A stretch of 64,000 nt of DNA from Cristatella mucedo (GCA_009760855.2 WPIO01000015.1:4791001-4855000); one strand, 5' to 3'; counted from the stretch's first letter, positions 1 to 11,190 are shown. Numbers and translations: made by a program. The notes: a model not told the origin generated them from the sequence alone.

Positions 1-1012
<1,012 letters not shown>

Positions 1013-1382
1013 TTAGCGGTACGTTAAGAACGTTAAGAACGTTAGCGGTTGGAGGCGTGAGACTTGAGGATGCTCTTGGCAATTTGCGGTTACTGTAGCC
1101 TAAGAGCTTACTTACTAAGAGCTCGGCTATCACCGCTGCTACTCGAGCTAAACGTTTCTCCTTTTCCTGAGATCGCTGAAAACTGTAGGTCGAGTAGCCG
1201 CAATTGCGGGCATCCCAGTCAACTTGAAGCAGTTATTTTCTGGTCCTGCTAAACAATCTAGCGGCTATAGAGTTCTCTGTCTACCTAGTGGTAAATTGCC
1301 GACGTTAAGGATCCTTTTTCGTTCACCAGGCAGCACTATTAGTTTCACCTGAAACTTTTCTGACCGTTATTTTTAACACGAG
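1013..1382. other. No recognisable gene
   Basis: Unique-looking sequence between two LINE remnants. It contains a short direct repeat of the unit ACGTTAAGAACGTTAAGAACGT near 1018-1041. No supported ORF, tRNA or known repeat is seen. Confidence 0.5.
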
Positions 1383-1800
1383 GAACCAAACTCGTTATAG
1401 GCGATTTTAATATTCACCATGGTAATCTAGCTGATCCTACTTATTATAAAATGCTTTCACTATTTGAGCCCTGCCTCTGTTCTCTAGTTCAAGCCCCTAC
1501 ACACGCAAAAGACCACACCCTTGATAGGATTTTCTACCGCGATTATACCTGCTAACCTCTGCTGTCATTCCTTTAGTCTGCTCACATGCGTATTTTAATC
1601 TCCCTGGAGTGCGTTTCTCTTTTGAAATACAATGACTTTGATGCTGTCCGCAGTAGACTTGCAACATCTACCTTTCCACTTGACCCTACACGACCTACCC
1701 TCCTTGATGCAATACTATATATACATCGTAAAATTTTAGTCTTGAGCTTAAAAGGATGGTCGCGCAGTAAAAGCAACGATAAATGCTAATTCTCCATTTT
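1383..1800 (+). mobile_element. LINE endonuclease-domain fragment
   Basis: The plus strand encodes a degraded apurinic-type endonuclease segment. L-V-I-G-D-F-N-I-H at about 1391-1417 is the GDFNIH catalytic motif. 'APTHAKDHTLDRIF' at about 1493-1535 matches the PTH-x(3)-H-T-L-D-x-I-F motif of L2/CR1 endonucleases. Stops follow, and the remnant runs into a (TA)n tract. The family could be A or a relative; the GDFN and HTLD motifs resemble the intact copy near 63.6-63.75 kb. Confidence 0.75.
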
Positions 1801-1812
1801 ATCGTGCATCTC

Positions 1813-1960
<148 letters not shown>

Positions 1961-2059
1961 GAACCGGGAGGCCCGGGTAACACCCACAACCCCGGCAGGA
2001 CAGGGCACCACCGGATAGCGTATATAAACAAGTTGAACAATTTCAATAAATCGTCCTGT

Positions 2060-2275
2060 ATCTGCAAGAACGCGGTACCTTTAGTTCGCATGTTCCAAAA
2101 GTCTGGAACTCACTCCCGACTAACGTCACGATATCCCCCGACTTGACGACGTTTAACAAAACTCTAAAAACTCACCTGTTTCAAACGCACAGCATTTGCT
2201 GGGTCCTTCTGATTCGTCATTTGCATGCTTATACGTGCTGACGCTGTGCATTTTACCACTAACCCTATTTACATA
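2060..2275 (+). mobile_element. LINE family A C-terminus, plus strand
   Basis: The plus strand reads a version of '[32 protein letters not shown]', the conserved end of the LINE reverse transcriptase ORF, then the 3' UTR ('GCTTATACGTGCTGACGCTG'). Its tail meets the tail of an opposite-strand copy at 2298, making a tail-to-tail inverted pair. Confidence 0.8.
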
Positions 2276-2748
2276 TAATAATACTAATAATAATAATGCA
2301 CTTGATAAAGCGCCCTCAGAGAACTTAATCTCTTTCTAGGCGCTTTACATTTGCTGCAAAGTGATACGCAATAGAATAGTAAGTAAAATCATGCTTGAAA
2401 AACAAACAAAATGAATAACATGGTTAGGGGTTACATGCACTGGGTCAGCATGCAAATGTGGTTAGTGGCAGCATGCACAGTGTCAGCACGCATAAGCACA
2501 TCGAGGACGAATCACAAGGACCCACTAAATGCTGTCCTAAATAGGTGTGTTTTTAAGTTTCTTTTAAATGTGGTCAGGTCAGGGGATGTCCTGATGCAGG
2601 TCGGGAGGGAGTTCCAGGCTGTGGGAGCATACGAGCTAAATGCACGGTCTCCAAAGGATTTAAGGTTTGTACGAGGTATTTCTAGACTGTTGGATTCCGA
2701 AAAGCGAGTGGTACGATGCTTTGCCTGATGGGGTAGTATATCTGAAAG
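2276..2748 (-). mobile_element. Young LINE family A 3' end, 5'-truncated
   Basis: Minus-strand copy of the last ~450 bases: C-terminal coding end, 3' UTR, stem-loop tail and an (ATT)n tail at 2276-2297 on the plus strand. It differs from the copy at 61101-61550 at only about eight positions by eye. It shares a diagnostic variant (GGGTTACATGCACTGGG instead of GGGTGACATGCACAGGG), so both come from one recent subfamily. The 5' truncation at about 2748 is typical of target-primed reverse transcription. Confidence 0.92.
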
Positions 2749-2809
2749 AAATACATGTTGGCAGTGTGCATGTTATCACGCACGCTTTACACCATATGAA
2801 CTAGATAGA

Positions 2810-2870
2810 GATGAAGTTCCCTGATAGCGCTATACACATATATCCTATTTTATTATTGTTAATGTTCTTT
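2810..2870 (+). mobile_element. Solo LINE-like 3' tail
   Basis: 'AGATAGAGATGAAG', then a GATAGCGCTATA-type stem and TATTTTATTATTG resemble the conserved tail stem-loop of the LINE and SINE-B families. No coding part is attached. Confidence 0.5.
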
Positions 2871-3190
2871 GCCTAGCAAAAGCCAAGTTTGTGGAGAATA
2901 ATGGCCATTTTCTGTTGACATACCAAGTGAGCTAGTGGAATATACCGAGCGTGGCGGCATTTGAAAGCATAGCAACATGTGCTCGACCAGGATGCGGTAG
3001 CCAGGCTACGCCGACGGCGACGCCCGTGGACGAAAAACATATTCTTGATTGCCTGCTGCGGTCTGCAGTAACGTAGCGGTCGGCGGACTTTGGACCGATC
3101 GCTCGCTTTACGTATAGCGGGCTGCCTAGTTTGCTTATCTGCTTAGCATATCGTGATCTGCTCATTTTGCCTATCTGCTTAACGTAATAA
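2871..3190. other. Unique sequence, no supported gene
   Basis: A short Cys-containing reading (C-A-R-P-G-C-G-S, about 2990-3010 plus) vaguely recalls a zinc-binding start, but a stop follows soon after and no domain can be supported. Confidence 0.4.
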
Positions 3191-3362
3191 AAATAATAAT
3201 AACACACTTGATAAAGCGCCCTCAGAGAACTCAATCTCTTTCTAGGCGCTTTACATTAACCGCAAAGGAAACGCGATGCGATGGTCAGTGGTAGCATGCT
3301 AGCAGCTAAACAGAAAGAATAGCATGGTTAGGGGTGACTTGCATAGGGTCAGCATGCAAATC
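3191..3362 (-). mobile_element. LINE family A 3' tail, 5'-truncated
   Basis: (ATT)n tail, the AAAGCGCC...GGCGCTTT stem-loop and 3' UTR signatures ('GGTTAGGGGTGAC', 'GGGTCAGCATGCAAAT') on the minus strand. It contains only 3' UTR. Confidence 0.9.
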
Positions 3363-3489
3363 ATTGACAGCAATCGCGGGCGCTTTTCCACTAATGCAAC
3401 GAAGAGTTGTCAGCCACCATTTCGAGGCCTTGTCCCTCTGCCGGCTTCTCTACTCGAACGCCGGCGACAGCTTGCGGCTCCGAGCTCGT

Positions 3490-3620
3490 ACAGACAATGG
3501 CGGTCCGCTGCCGGAAGTGGGAGCCCGCGTCCGTGCGTCACTTTGTCTCCGACAAAATTGGACGCGTGCGTGCCTAAAGTTCGCAAGCGTCCAAGGCACG
3601 CACGTAATCTGAAAGTAAGT
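3490..3620 (+). promoter_or_regulatory. Candidate promoter and first exon with splice donor
   Basis: A GC-rich island between LINE fragments. ACAATGGCGG at about 3494-3503 matches a YY1 site and a good start context. CCGGAAGTG at about 3510-3518 is an ETS consensus. GAAAGTAAGT at 3611-3620 is a strong donor-like sequence. The frame from the ATG near 3497 stops after about 26 codons (M-A-V-R-C-R-K-W-E-P...), so if transcribed this may be a 5' UTR exon. No protein family is recognised and no downstream exon is visible. Confidence 0.3.
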
Positions 3621-3703
3621 GGTAGGAATGTAACAATCGCTAAACCAAAGGGCGACCAATGCTAGCCAATAGCAGCGAAGCCCGCCTCACATTACGTTGC
3701 ATT

Positions 3704-3903
3704 CCAGCCTCATAATAATAATAATAATAATAATAATAATGTACTTGATAAAGCGCCCTCAGAGAACTTAATCCCTTTCTAGGCGCTTTACATTTGCTGC
3801 AAAGTGATACGCAATAGAATAGTAAGTAAAATCATGCTTGAAAAACAAACAAAATGAATAACGTGGTTAGGGGTGACATGCACAGGGTCAGCATGCAAAT
3901 CTC
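3704..3903 (-). mobile_element. LINE family A 3' tail, 5'-truncated
   Basis: An (ATA)n run followed by the conserved tail stem-loop and 3' UTR ending in 'GGGTCAGCATGCAAAT'. It is almost identical to 61101-61260, so it is a recent insertion. A SINE-A insertion starts about seven bases beyond its right end. Confidence 0.9.
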
Positions 3904-4100
3904 AGGCTAAATTAAATTAAATAATAGCTGATTTAGCAGCCTCTTTTGTACAGCGACAGAAGAGCTTTTACGGCTATCCCCACCGCTTTCAGTGGCAATA
4001 AAGGATCGCCCACCACAGAATTCGAACCCACGACATCGGGACCGAGGTCGTGAAAAGCAACCACCTTACCTAGTGCGACATCACGGCTCACCAAGGCTAA
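3904..4100 (-). mobile_element. SINE-A copy with 7-bp target duplication
   Basis: A complete SINE-A on the minus strand. The tRNA-like head has B box GGTTCGAATTC-like sequence and the facing ACGACCTCGG/CCGAGGTCGT hairpin, then the body and the AGAGGCTG...CAGC 3' segment, ending in an (ATTTA)n-like tail. AGGCTAA occurs at 3904-3910 and again at 4094-4100, flanking the element as a target-site duplication. Confidence 0.88.
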
Positions 4101-4984
4101 GGTAACATGCCTAGCCAATCACAGCGAAAACCTCTTGTTATTACGATACTGCTGCCGGTTAAATAATATCGTCGCTAGCCAATCAAGGTGTAGCCTTTTC
4201 TGCGACGTACGTAACGATAAGTATGTTTATGGGTCGCTGCCGTCACGAATACAGTTTTGGTTACGTCTTTCGGACTACCGGATGCGTGTTTGCTATTAAG
4301 CAAGTCAATAGCGCACACGTAACGTGTAAGATTCACGAGAAACCTAACTGTGATTCGATAAAAAATGTATGTCCGATTGGAACGGTACGACCAAATTTAA
4401 TGAATCTAAATTTCAAGGTAGCGTTGTTTCTGGCATAATGTACTATAAACCATATTTTTGTAAACTGGTGGTTTACGTTTTATTGGTATGCATGAATCAT
4501 TAATTGCACATTCAAGTGATATTCTTGGTCGGATTAAACATCAGGGATATGACATTGATGCTCCTCTACTGACTTTGCATGAGGTACAACAACATTTGAT
4601 CCTAAGACTTCACATAAATGCTGTCTTGGCTCATTCCATGGTTTTAATAAGTTCGGTTGTTTTATGAGTCAGCGTTAACTATCAGCATACGATGTGGCTC
4701 AGTCGTTTGGAGAGGTAGACGGGTGCAAGGAAGTGATGCGACCTCTAAGCCAGATTGAGGAGATTGAAATTGATTAGATTGAGCCGGTGAAGGTCAGACA
4801 GAAGTAGTGTGATGTGGCAGCAACCTGCTGACTACAGACCAAACGTGGCGCTTCATTTTGCACCAGGCACAGGTGATTATGTGTAAAGGCCGGGCGTCCT
4901 AAATAATATTTACAGTCTGATCCTGTGCATGTCGCGTCTAACAATACTATGCTTGTTAAATTGTGGATGTGATCACTAATAACT
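4101..4984. other. Mostly unique, with a faint minus-strand LINE relic
   Basis: CTAGCCAATC motifs occur at about 4109 and 4173. The 71-codon frame at 4223-4438 has no recognised domain. Around 4760-4850, 'GAGCCGGTGAAGGTCAGACAG' and 'GTGATGTGGCAGC' match the antisense of the LINE C-terminal coding region and indicate a very old family A fragment. Confidence 0.45.
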
Positions 4985-5078
4985 TGGTCGTGCCTTCTGT
5001 ACAGGATTTGTAAAGTACCTAGAGAGAGATTAAGTTCTCTGAAGGCAATACGGATCCATTGTTATTATTATTAGTATT
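4985..5078 (+). mobile_element. LINE family A 3' tail
   Basis: 'TTTGTAAAGTACCTAGAGAGAGATTAAGTTCTCT' followed by ATTATTATTAGTATT is the stem-loop plus (ATT)n tail. The outer stem is partly mutated. Confidence 0.8.
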
Positions 5079-5084
5079 AAAGAG

Positions 5085-5957
5085 AATTGCATTAATCTAG
5101 ATGTGAAGAAATCTATGTGTCATGTTTAAAGTGACCTTTTATTGATCGACCATATATCAGCTCCACAGAAAAGTCTGCCTAGTATCAGCAACATACAATT
5201 GCTAAAATTTGGGCTTGTTTAGATAAGTATTACATCTATGTTGGTCCATGCATTTATGACATCCCGTCATGACATCTGTAACTCACTGCCTGCTGACCTA
5301 CCGGCATGTACAATCAGGCGCTTACAGCTGGTGCAAAACTCAGCAGCTAACCTTGTCTGTCGTGAGCGTCATAATTGCCACATCACATCACTTCTCAAAG
5401 ACCTGCAATGGCTCCCAATCAAGCAGCACATCGACTTCAAGGTTTGGTCACTCACTTTTAGATCCTTTCATTCTTTAGGCTCCAGCCTATTTATCAGATC
5501 TACTTCTCAACCAGGCTAATCATCATACCACCCGCTTTTTGTAATCCAGCAGTCTACCAATACCTCGTACAAACCTCAAATCCCTTGGAGACCGTGCATT
5601 TAGTTCGTATGCTCCCAAAGCCTGGAACTCTCTCCCGACTTGCGTCCCAAAATCCCCTAACTTGACCACACTTAAAAAGAACTTGAAAGCGCACCATCTA
5701 TTTATGACAACATTTAGTGGGTCCCTGGAATTCGTCCTTTGTGTGCTTATGCGTGCTGACACTGTTGCATGCTGCCACTAACCACATATGCATGCTGACC
5801 CTGTGTATGTCACCCATAACTAAGTTACTCATGGTGTTTATTGAGCATGTACGACTAACCATTCGATCGTTCTTTCTCTGCAGCAATTGTAAAGCGCCTA
5901 GAAAGAGATTGAGTTATATGGGGGAGCTTTATCAAATGTATTATCATTATTATGTCA
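5085..5957 (+). mobile_element. LINE family A, 5'-truncated, with full 3' end
   Basis: This copy encodes, with stops, the segment from 'RNLCVMFKSDL' through 'LVHAFMTSRHDICNS', 'RRLQLVQNSAANLVCRERHNC' and 'LQWLPIKQHIDFKV', then the C-terminal PKAWNSLPTC region and the 3' UTR. It ends with the stem-loop at about 5890-5930 and TTATCATTATTATG. The longest remaining open frame is 5238-5519 (93 codons). Confidence 0.88.
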
Positions 5958-6120
5958 AAATGCATGAATATGTTCGTTTGATGATAAATTAATCGCATTA
6001 TTTGGCATACCTGTTTTTAATTTTTAGTCCTTTAAATGTTAATCTAAAATATAAAGCACTGCAACATTGCCTGCTAGTAGGGAAAGTTTACAGCTGAGTC
6101 AGCGTAACTCGGTTTGCCCA

Positions 6121-6408
6121 TAATTACTTAGCTGGTTTTTCGTCATTCAATTTGATAGAGTTTCCTGTCATCCTAGTGCAGATGTCAGCAATGCATGTAG
6201 CAAGGGAGTTAAGAGAGCTTTGAATGCTCGAAGGCTGGGAGGGATCAAAGCATAGGTACAGCTTTCTGTCATCTGCATAGAAGTGAAAGCCTAGATTGTG
6301 CTTGTCGATCGCATCGGCAAGAAGGAAAATGTAACTTGCAAAAAGACGTGGACCAAGCACAGAGCCCAAGGGTACATTAAATTTCTTTGGTCTTATCCCT
6401 TTCCGCAT
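6121..6408 (-). pseudogene. LINE family A reverse transcriptase core fragment
   Basis: A 94-codon minus-strand frame carries the reverse transcriptase core: a degraded [10 protein letters not shown] ('PLGSVLGPRLF'), then '[32 protein letters not shown]', then 'KLNDEKPAK'. The YADD catalytic Asp pair is intact. Both the N-terminal and C-terminal parts of the polymerase are missing, so it is a relic. Confidence 0.88.
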
Positions 6409-6424
6409 TTATTTCTGACATCCA

Positions 6425-6868
6425 CATATAGATGCAAGCAAACGTTTTTGAATTGAATGATGATAAAACCAACTTAATAATTACATACCTCGTATAAACC
6501 TCAACTCATTTGGAGACCGTGCATTTAGTTCGTATGCTCACAAAGTCTGGAACTCACTCCCGACTTGCGTCACAACATCCCCTAACTTGACCACATCTCA
6601 AAAGAATTTAAAAAACACACCTATTTAGGACAGCATTTAATGGGTCCCCGTGATTCGTCCTTCATGTATTTATGCGTGCTGACACTGTGTATGCTGCCAC
6701 TAACCACACTTGCATGCTGAGCCTGTGCATGTCACCCATAACCATGTTATTTATGTTTATCAAGCATGATACCACTCACCATTCGATAGCGTTTCCTTTG
6801 CAGCAAATGTAAAGTGCCTAGAAAGAGATTGAATTCTCTGAGGGTGCTTTATTAAGTGTATTGTTATT
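6425..6868 (+). mobile_element. LINE family A with internal deletion
   Basis: A short 'FELNDDKTNLII' coding piece at about 6437-6482 is joined directly to the C-terminal 'TSTHLETVHLVRM' region and the complete 3' UTR and tail (stem-loop about 6810-6850). The roughly 600 bases between them in the long copies are missing. This is an internal deletion rather than a 5' truncation. Confidence 0.82.
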
Positions 6869-7260
6869 ATGGAAAGACAGATTGTGACTCAGACATTGGA
6901 AAGCTTAGATCAAAAAATCGGTTCTGCCAGCACATCTCCAGTTGCATCTGCACGAAATCCAAGTGTCGTGTTCAAAAGTGAACTCTCACTAGACGAGCAC
7001 ATCAGGTCCACAGTCATGTCTGCCTCCGCTCAGCTACATTGCTTTTCATTTTACTTTTTACATTTATCTAAAGTTTAGAAACGTTGCTAAATTTTCAACT
7101 TGCTTACTCATGAGTACTATGTCAAAATTGATCTATGGATTTGTGACATCAGGTCTCGACTTTTGTAACTCACTGCTTGCTGATCTAGCTGCTGGTGCAA
7201 TCAGACACTTACAGCTGGTGCAAAGCTCCGAAATTAGGCTTGTCTGGCGCGAGTGTCCCA
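6869..7260 (+). mobile_element. LINE family A reverse transcriptase segment
   Basis: It starts where the previous copy ends and encodes degraded 'VTQTLESLDQKIGSASTSPVASARNPSVVFKSELSL...HIRSTVMSAS', then 'SGLDFCNSLLADLAAGAIRHLQLVQ'. It lacks its 3' end and is lost after about 7260. Confidence 0.82.
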
Positions 7261-8329
7261 GGTATAATGCATTCCAAAATTCCTATGGAACGACACTTAT
7301 TTTCCCACTGCCGACTATGGCACATCTTTTACAGCCGTCCTGAGCTGCTGCTTCCATGCTACTCACTTCCTCAACTCATGACTCAGCTGTACTTTCGGAT
7401 TTAGCATTTTTGCATGAGATGGCGACTTTGGTAACCATAGGCGTAGCCAAAGTGACGTAAGCGTCGAGTTCGCTGTAGAGAACTCTTCATCGTAATACCC
7501 ACATAGGCTTTGTGCCTCGGAGTCACAGGCAGAGGTAAGATAGAAAACTTTCCGCAGTGATACCACTCGGTCTTCTAGACTTTGTGGTTTACAGACGAAG
7601 CACAGGAATGATATATATGCATATATAAGCAAAAAGTAGTTGCACTTGCAAAAAGTCAAAAAATAAAAGCGATATTATCCGGTGAAGCTAAACCCATGAG
7701 CCGGAACGAGGGGTGATAGTTATACAGCTCCTTCGTTCCTACAGATGCATAGTGGACATATTAACGGCTCAGGGAGGGGGCGGATTTTGCTACAGAGGCC
7801 AAACTTTGACACTTTCGTCTGCCATCTGAAGAAACGATGTAAGGTCGCAGAGACAGAGGTCGAAGTCACGCAGTCGCTTTCTTGCTTGACTTTAGGACAT
7901 TCTGAGACATTTAGGACGTGACAGGGCTGCGCTATTTCCTTAGAACGATGCAAGCTTAATGTGGAGGTTTTGGTCCAATGAGCTTTTGAGGTCGAATGCA
8001 AAACCTCGACCAGGGAATCGATCAATTTCTCGATAAACTTCGCCTAATTTCTAGGCCTCGGCGAGAGCTTTAATCGTGAGGCTTTAATCGTTGCTTCAAG
8101 TATTTCGCTAACATACGAGTCGGTAACAGTGTTTCGCTAGGATATTTTGGACTGGGCCACCCTAATTCTTAAACTAAAGCCTAGATAGGCAACTTAAGAG
8201 CGTTCAATACTTAGAGACGAACGGCATTAAGTGCACTGGAAGCGCCTCTTAAAAAGTCTCGGCAATCATTATCGACCGCCCCTCCAGTTCTCAGGGACGG
8301 TTCTAACTTTGAACCAAGAGTCCGAGCCT
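7261..8329. other. Unique sequence, no recognised gene
   Basis: Open minus-strand frames at 7363-7659 (98 codons) and 7720-8025 (101 codons) show no recognisable domain. A short AT-rich stretch lies near 7608-7630. No repeat family seen elsewhere in the window is evident. Confidence 0.4.
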
Positions 8330-8458
8330 ATGGGCAAGGTGCCCGCAAGTCGCCATCCGGGCTACGGGTTAAAGTCCTGCAGCAAGCAATTCTTTATCGC
8401 CCGCTGCAAGCGCTAGTCGCTCAGGCTCTTCTGCAGCTGCATAAATGAGGCTGCTGAA
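8330..8458 (+). mobile_element. SINE-A, 5'-eroded copy
   Basis: The head is degraded ('GGTTAAAGTCCTGCAGCAAGCAATTC' in place of the B box region). The body 'TTTATCGCCCGCTGCAAGCG', 'GGCTCTTCTGC' and the 'AATGAGGCTGCTGAATA' end match SINE-A. A better copy follows immediately in the same orientation. Confidence 0.7.
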
Positions 8459-8638
8459 TAATGGCACACCAGGTAAGGCGGTTGCTTTCACGACCTCGGT
8501 CCCGAGGTCGTGGGTTCGATTCCTGTGGTGGGCGATCCCTTATCGCCACTGCAAGCGGTGGTGATAGCCGTAAAGGCTCTTCTGTCGCTATACAAAAAGA
8601 GGCTGTTTAAGCAGCTAGGATTTTTTTTTTACATTTTA
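8459..8638 (+). mobile_element. SINE-A, well-preserved copy
   Basis: A near-complete copy: ATGGCACACCAGGTAAGGCGG head (A-box-like), CACGACCTCGGTCCCGAGGT hairpin, GGTTCGATTCC B box, body with 'CACTGCAAGCGGTGGTGATAGCC' and 'AGGCTCTTCTGTCGCTATAC', the AGAGGCTG...CAGC segment and a T-run. It lies in tandem with the eroded copy to the left. Confidence 0.88.
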
Positions 8639-8764
8639 CTTATGGCTTTTACCTCGATTCGGCCCCGCCTTTCTTGAAAGGATAGTTTCAAACGGGTCGG
8701 GATTTTCCGTCCACGTTACAGATAAATAAAAATGCGCGTCCGGTCGGCTGAGTCATACAGGCCA

Positions 8765-8930
8765 ACTTGCTATTGGCTCGCGGCTGCCAAAGTTTTGGGG
8801 AAAACCAGTACGTCACCCCGCCCCCTAGCGTCACCCCACCCATTTACGTCAAGAGTTTATGACTCACACGCCCGACCCCAGTTAGAAGGGGCGGAGTTGG
8901 TGGCGTGTACGCATTTTCATTGGACGAGGC
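8765..8930 (+). promoter_or_regulatory. CCAAT/GC-box/CRE promoter cluster
   Basis: Within 170 bases there are two inverted CCAAT boxes (ATTGG at 8772-8776 and 8919-8923), CGTCACCCCGCCCCC at 8811-8825, TTACGTCA (half CRE/ATF) at 8844-8851, and GGGGCGGAG (GC box) at 8888-8896. No TATA box is evident. The mix is typical of GC-rich animal promoters and lies 170-330 bases before the BH3-containing ORF. Confidence 0.5.
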
Positions 8931-9095
8931 TTTGCGTCTGCCCGGCAGTCGTAGGGACCCTGCCTGCAAGGGAAAGTCCCGGGGTTTTCCTTGCTCGGTG
9001 TACTTGCCCCGCGGAATCGCTCTCAGACGTGATAGTCGCCGCTTCGACGAACCGACGCTACTATTGGAACGCGAAAAAACCCGCTCGGTGCCGAG

Positions 9096-9326
9096 ATGTG
9101 TGCACCGCGTACTACGTCTGGCGGCGGCAAGCCAGTCGACGAGCGCAGAACCCCTGAAGGAGCTCCTGTCAGCGACATGGCCGTCGTCGCCGAGATCGCC
9201 ATAATGCTGAGGGGCTTGGGTGACGAGCTGAACGGCGCGCGCGCCGCGTCATCTTCGCCGAAAGTTCGGCTTCGCCAAGCAGCGTTTCCTCCGTCGGCAG
9301 CGACTGCAGAGCATCGACAACGCTGA
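9096..9326 (+). CDS. Candidate BH3-only pro-apoptotic protein
   Basis: A 76-codon ORF with in-frame stops upstream at about 9030. The first ATG has G at -3. A second in-frame ATG at codon 28 (GACATGG) is a stronger start. Residues 34-46 (9195-9233) read I-A-I-M-L-R-G-L-G-D-E-L-N. This fits the BH3 pattern of hydrophobics at h1, h2, h3 and h4, the invariant G-D, and the trailing Asn seen in Bim. In the family, such a helix binds the groove of Bcl-2/Mcl-1 proteins at the mitochondrial membrane and triggers apoptosis; the small size and lack of other domains fit BH3-only proteins. There is no C-terminal membrane segment. The flanks are Pro/Ala/Arg-rich, and the GC-rich setting produces chance frames on both strands, so the call rests on the motif plus the upstream promoter cluster. 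A further exon is possible. Confidence 0.5.
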   Translation: MCAPRTTSGGGKPVDERRTPEGAPVSDMAVVAEIAIMLRGLGDELNGARAASSSPKVRLRQAAFPPSAATAEHRQR

Positions 9327-10424
9327 GTGAGCCGGCGACATCAATCGGCAGCTGAATTGAAATGGCGACGGCTCGCTGTCGTTGCCGACGACCCGACGGC
9401 AGCAATAACCTTTAGCGACAGCTAAGTGAACTCGGCACCTTAGTAGGCTTTCGCGAGTGCCGAGGCACGGCCTCGAGCGGCTACGCACGACCTGCGTGGC
9501 CGAAGGCCGGCTTTTGGCACCGCTTCCGGTCCCGATTTCGACGCCTGTCTTATTGTGGCATTTGCACCCCATCTGCGTCTGGTGAATCCATGCTGAGGCT
9601 CGGCCTTCAGGATCCATCAGCGCTGAATTGATTGGCGGTGTGGCCAGTGGCGGAGCTGTCAGTGGCCGATGACAGTGACAGCGACAGCGACAGAGTATGG
9701 GATCGAGTGCTCTCCATGCCTGCCTGCTACAGCAGGCATCTTTGGATGACTTCAGCACGACCAGTGAACGCTGGGTCGGAAATGTAAGCGCGCAGTTCAT
9801 GAAGCTCTTGCGCATTCTAACAATCCGAATGCCTGGATCTCGATGTTATAAGGCTACTCGGAAGTAGAGAGGAAGCCCACGAGTATATCTAAATAAAAAG
9901 TTATTGGGGCTCTGTGTTTAGTATCGATATGACAGCCTTGCTGTCGTTTGCAAATGGCAGACAAATACGAAGACAGGGAAGACAGTGCGTATCCGCACTT
10001 GCTAATTGTGAGCTGCATGCTAGCTCTCGAGTGCTTAAATTTCGGATGCATGCTGGGAAAGTGGCCCCTGAGTTCCCTGCTCCTTTGCATCACCTGGGAT
10101 CGATGCCAGCGTTTTTGATAGCCGGGCATTGTCTGTTTCATACTGTCCTCAGTTTCAACATTGGCAATCGGAACTAGGTCGTGACCGTGTCGCAGGACGT
10201 CTTTGCGGGTTTGTTACTTGAGTGCCTTTCTGGCTCACCCTTCACATCATCTCAAAGACAGAAGGGTAAGCCAGAGCCAGTGCATGATCTCGACTTTGAG
10301 GTCACTGGTCGTTCATATGTTTACAGGCATATTTGTAGTGCATTGGCATGTATAGCCGTGCATACAATGTACTCAAGGCCTACTTATGGAGCCTTTCGGG
10401 ACACTCTCGCTCTCTCTATCGCTT
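9327..10424. other. GC-rich then unique DNA, no further gene supported
   Basis: The first ~500 bases stay GC-rich. An acidic Ser-Asp repeat reading without its own ATG lies near 9670-9700 plus and could be exon material of the 9.1-kb gene, but no clear splice sites frame it. The 188-codon minus-strand frame at 9249-9815 looks like a composition artefact. No repeats are recognised. Confidence 0.4.
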
Positions 10425-11190
10425 GAATCATCTGCACGAAATCTATGCGTCCAGTTCCTAAGTGACCTTAACTTGTCGATCAAATCAGCTCCACAGTCGG
10501 CCTACGTTCAAGTATAGAACATTGCTAAAATTCGGGCCTTCTTAGATGGGGATACTACATCCAAATTGGTCCATGCATTTGTGAAATTAAGTCTCGACCT
10601 CTGTAACTCACTGCTAGCTGGTCTACTGGCTTGTGCAATCAGGCGACTACAGCCGATGCAAAACTGCAGCTAGGCTTGTCTGTCGTGAGCATATCAGTTG
10701 CCACATCACACCACTTCTCGCCGACCTACACTGGCTACGAGTCAAGCAAAGGATCAACTTCAAGGTTTTGTCACTCACTTTTAGGTCCCTTCATTCTTTG
10801 GCTCCGGCCTACATATCAGATCTACTCCCCCACCAGGCCAAGCATCGTACTGCCCCACTATTCAGAGTCTAGCTGTTTAAACCACACCTCGTACAAACCT
10901 CAAATCTTTTGGAGACTTTGCCTTTAGTGTGCATGCTCCCTAAGCCTGGAACTCACTCCAGACTAGCGTTACAACGCCCCCCGAGTTGATGTCATTTGCA
11001 AAGAAGCTAAACACCTCTTTCTGTTAAGCATTTTTGGTGTGTCCTTGTGGTTTGTCCTTTGTGTGCGGATGCGAGCTTATGTGTACTGCTGACACTGTGC
11101 ATGCTACCACTACTCATAGTTCATATGTTGACAGTGTGCATGTCACCTCTAATCATGTTATGCTTGTTGACATTATTGATATTATTATTA
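10425..11190 (+). mobile_element. LINE family A, 5'-truncated
   Basis: It starts at 'ESSARNLCVQFLSDLN' and runs through 'KLVHAFVKLSLDLCNSLLAGLLACAIRRLQ', 'RLVCREHISCHITPLLADLHWLRVKQRINFKV' and 'LPHQAKHRTAPLF' into the 3' UTR, ending near TATTATTATT at 11175. The stem-loop is lost. Stops and frameshifts make it inactive. Confidence 0.87.

Noticed and set aside
2871-3010. THAP-like zinc finger suggested by C-x(4)-C
   Set aside because: Only one Cys pair is visible before a stop; not enough to support the domain.
8459-8638. True tRNA genes at B-box-containing sites
   Set aside because: The heads do not fold into a full cloverleaf, and each is followed by the same SINE body; they are SINE-A/B copies.
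8732-9204. Two plus-strand frames (141 and 99 codons) overlapping the BH3 ORF
   Set aside because: No domain, Arg/Pro-rich, and they overlap the promoter-like cluster. The short frame with the BH3 motif is the more specific candidate.
9249-9815. 188-codon minus-strand ORF opposite the BH3 candidate
   Set aside because: Arg/Ser/Cys-rich low-complexity reading in GC-rich DNA, with no domain or supporting start context; likely composition artefact.
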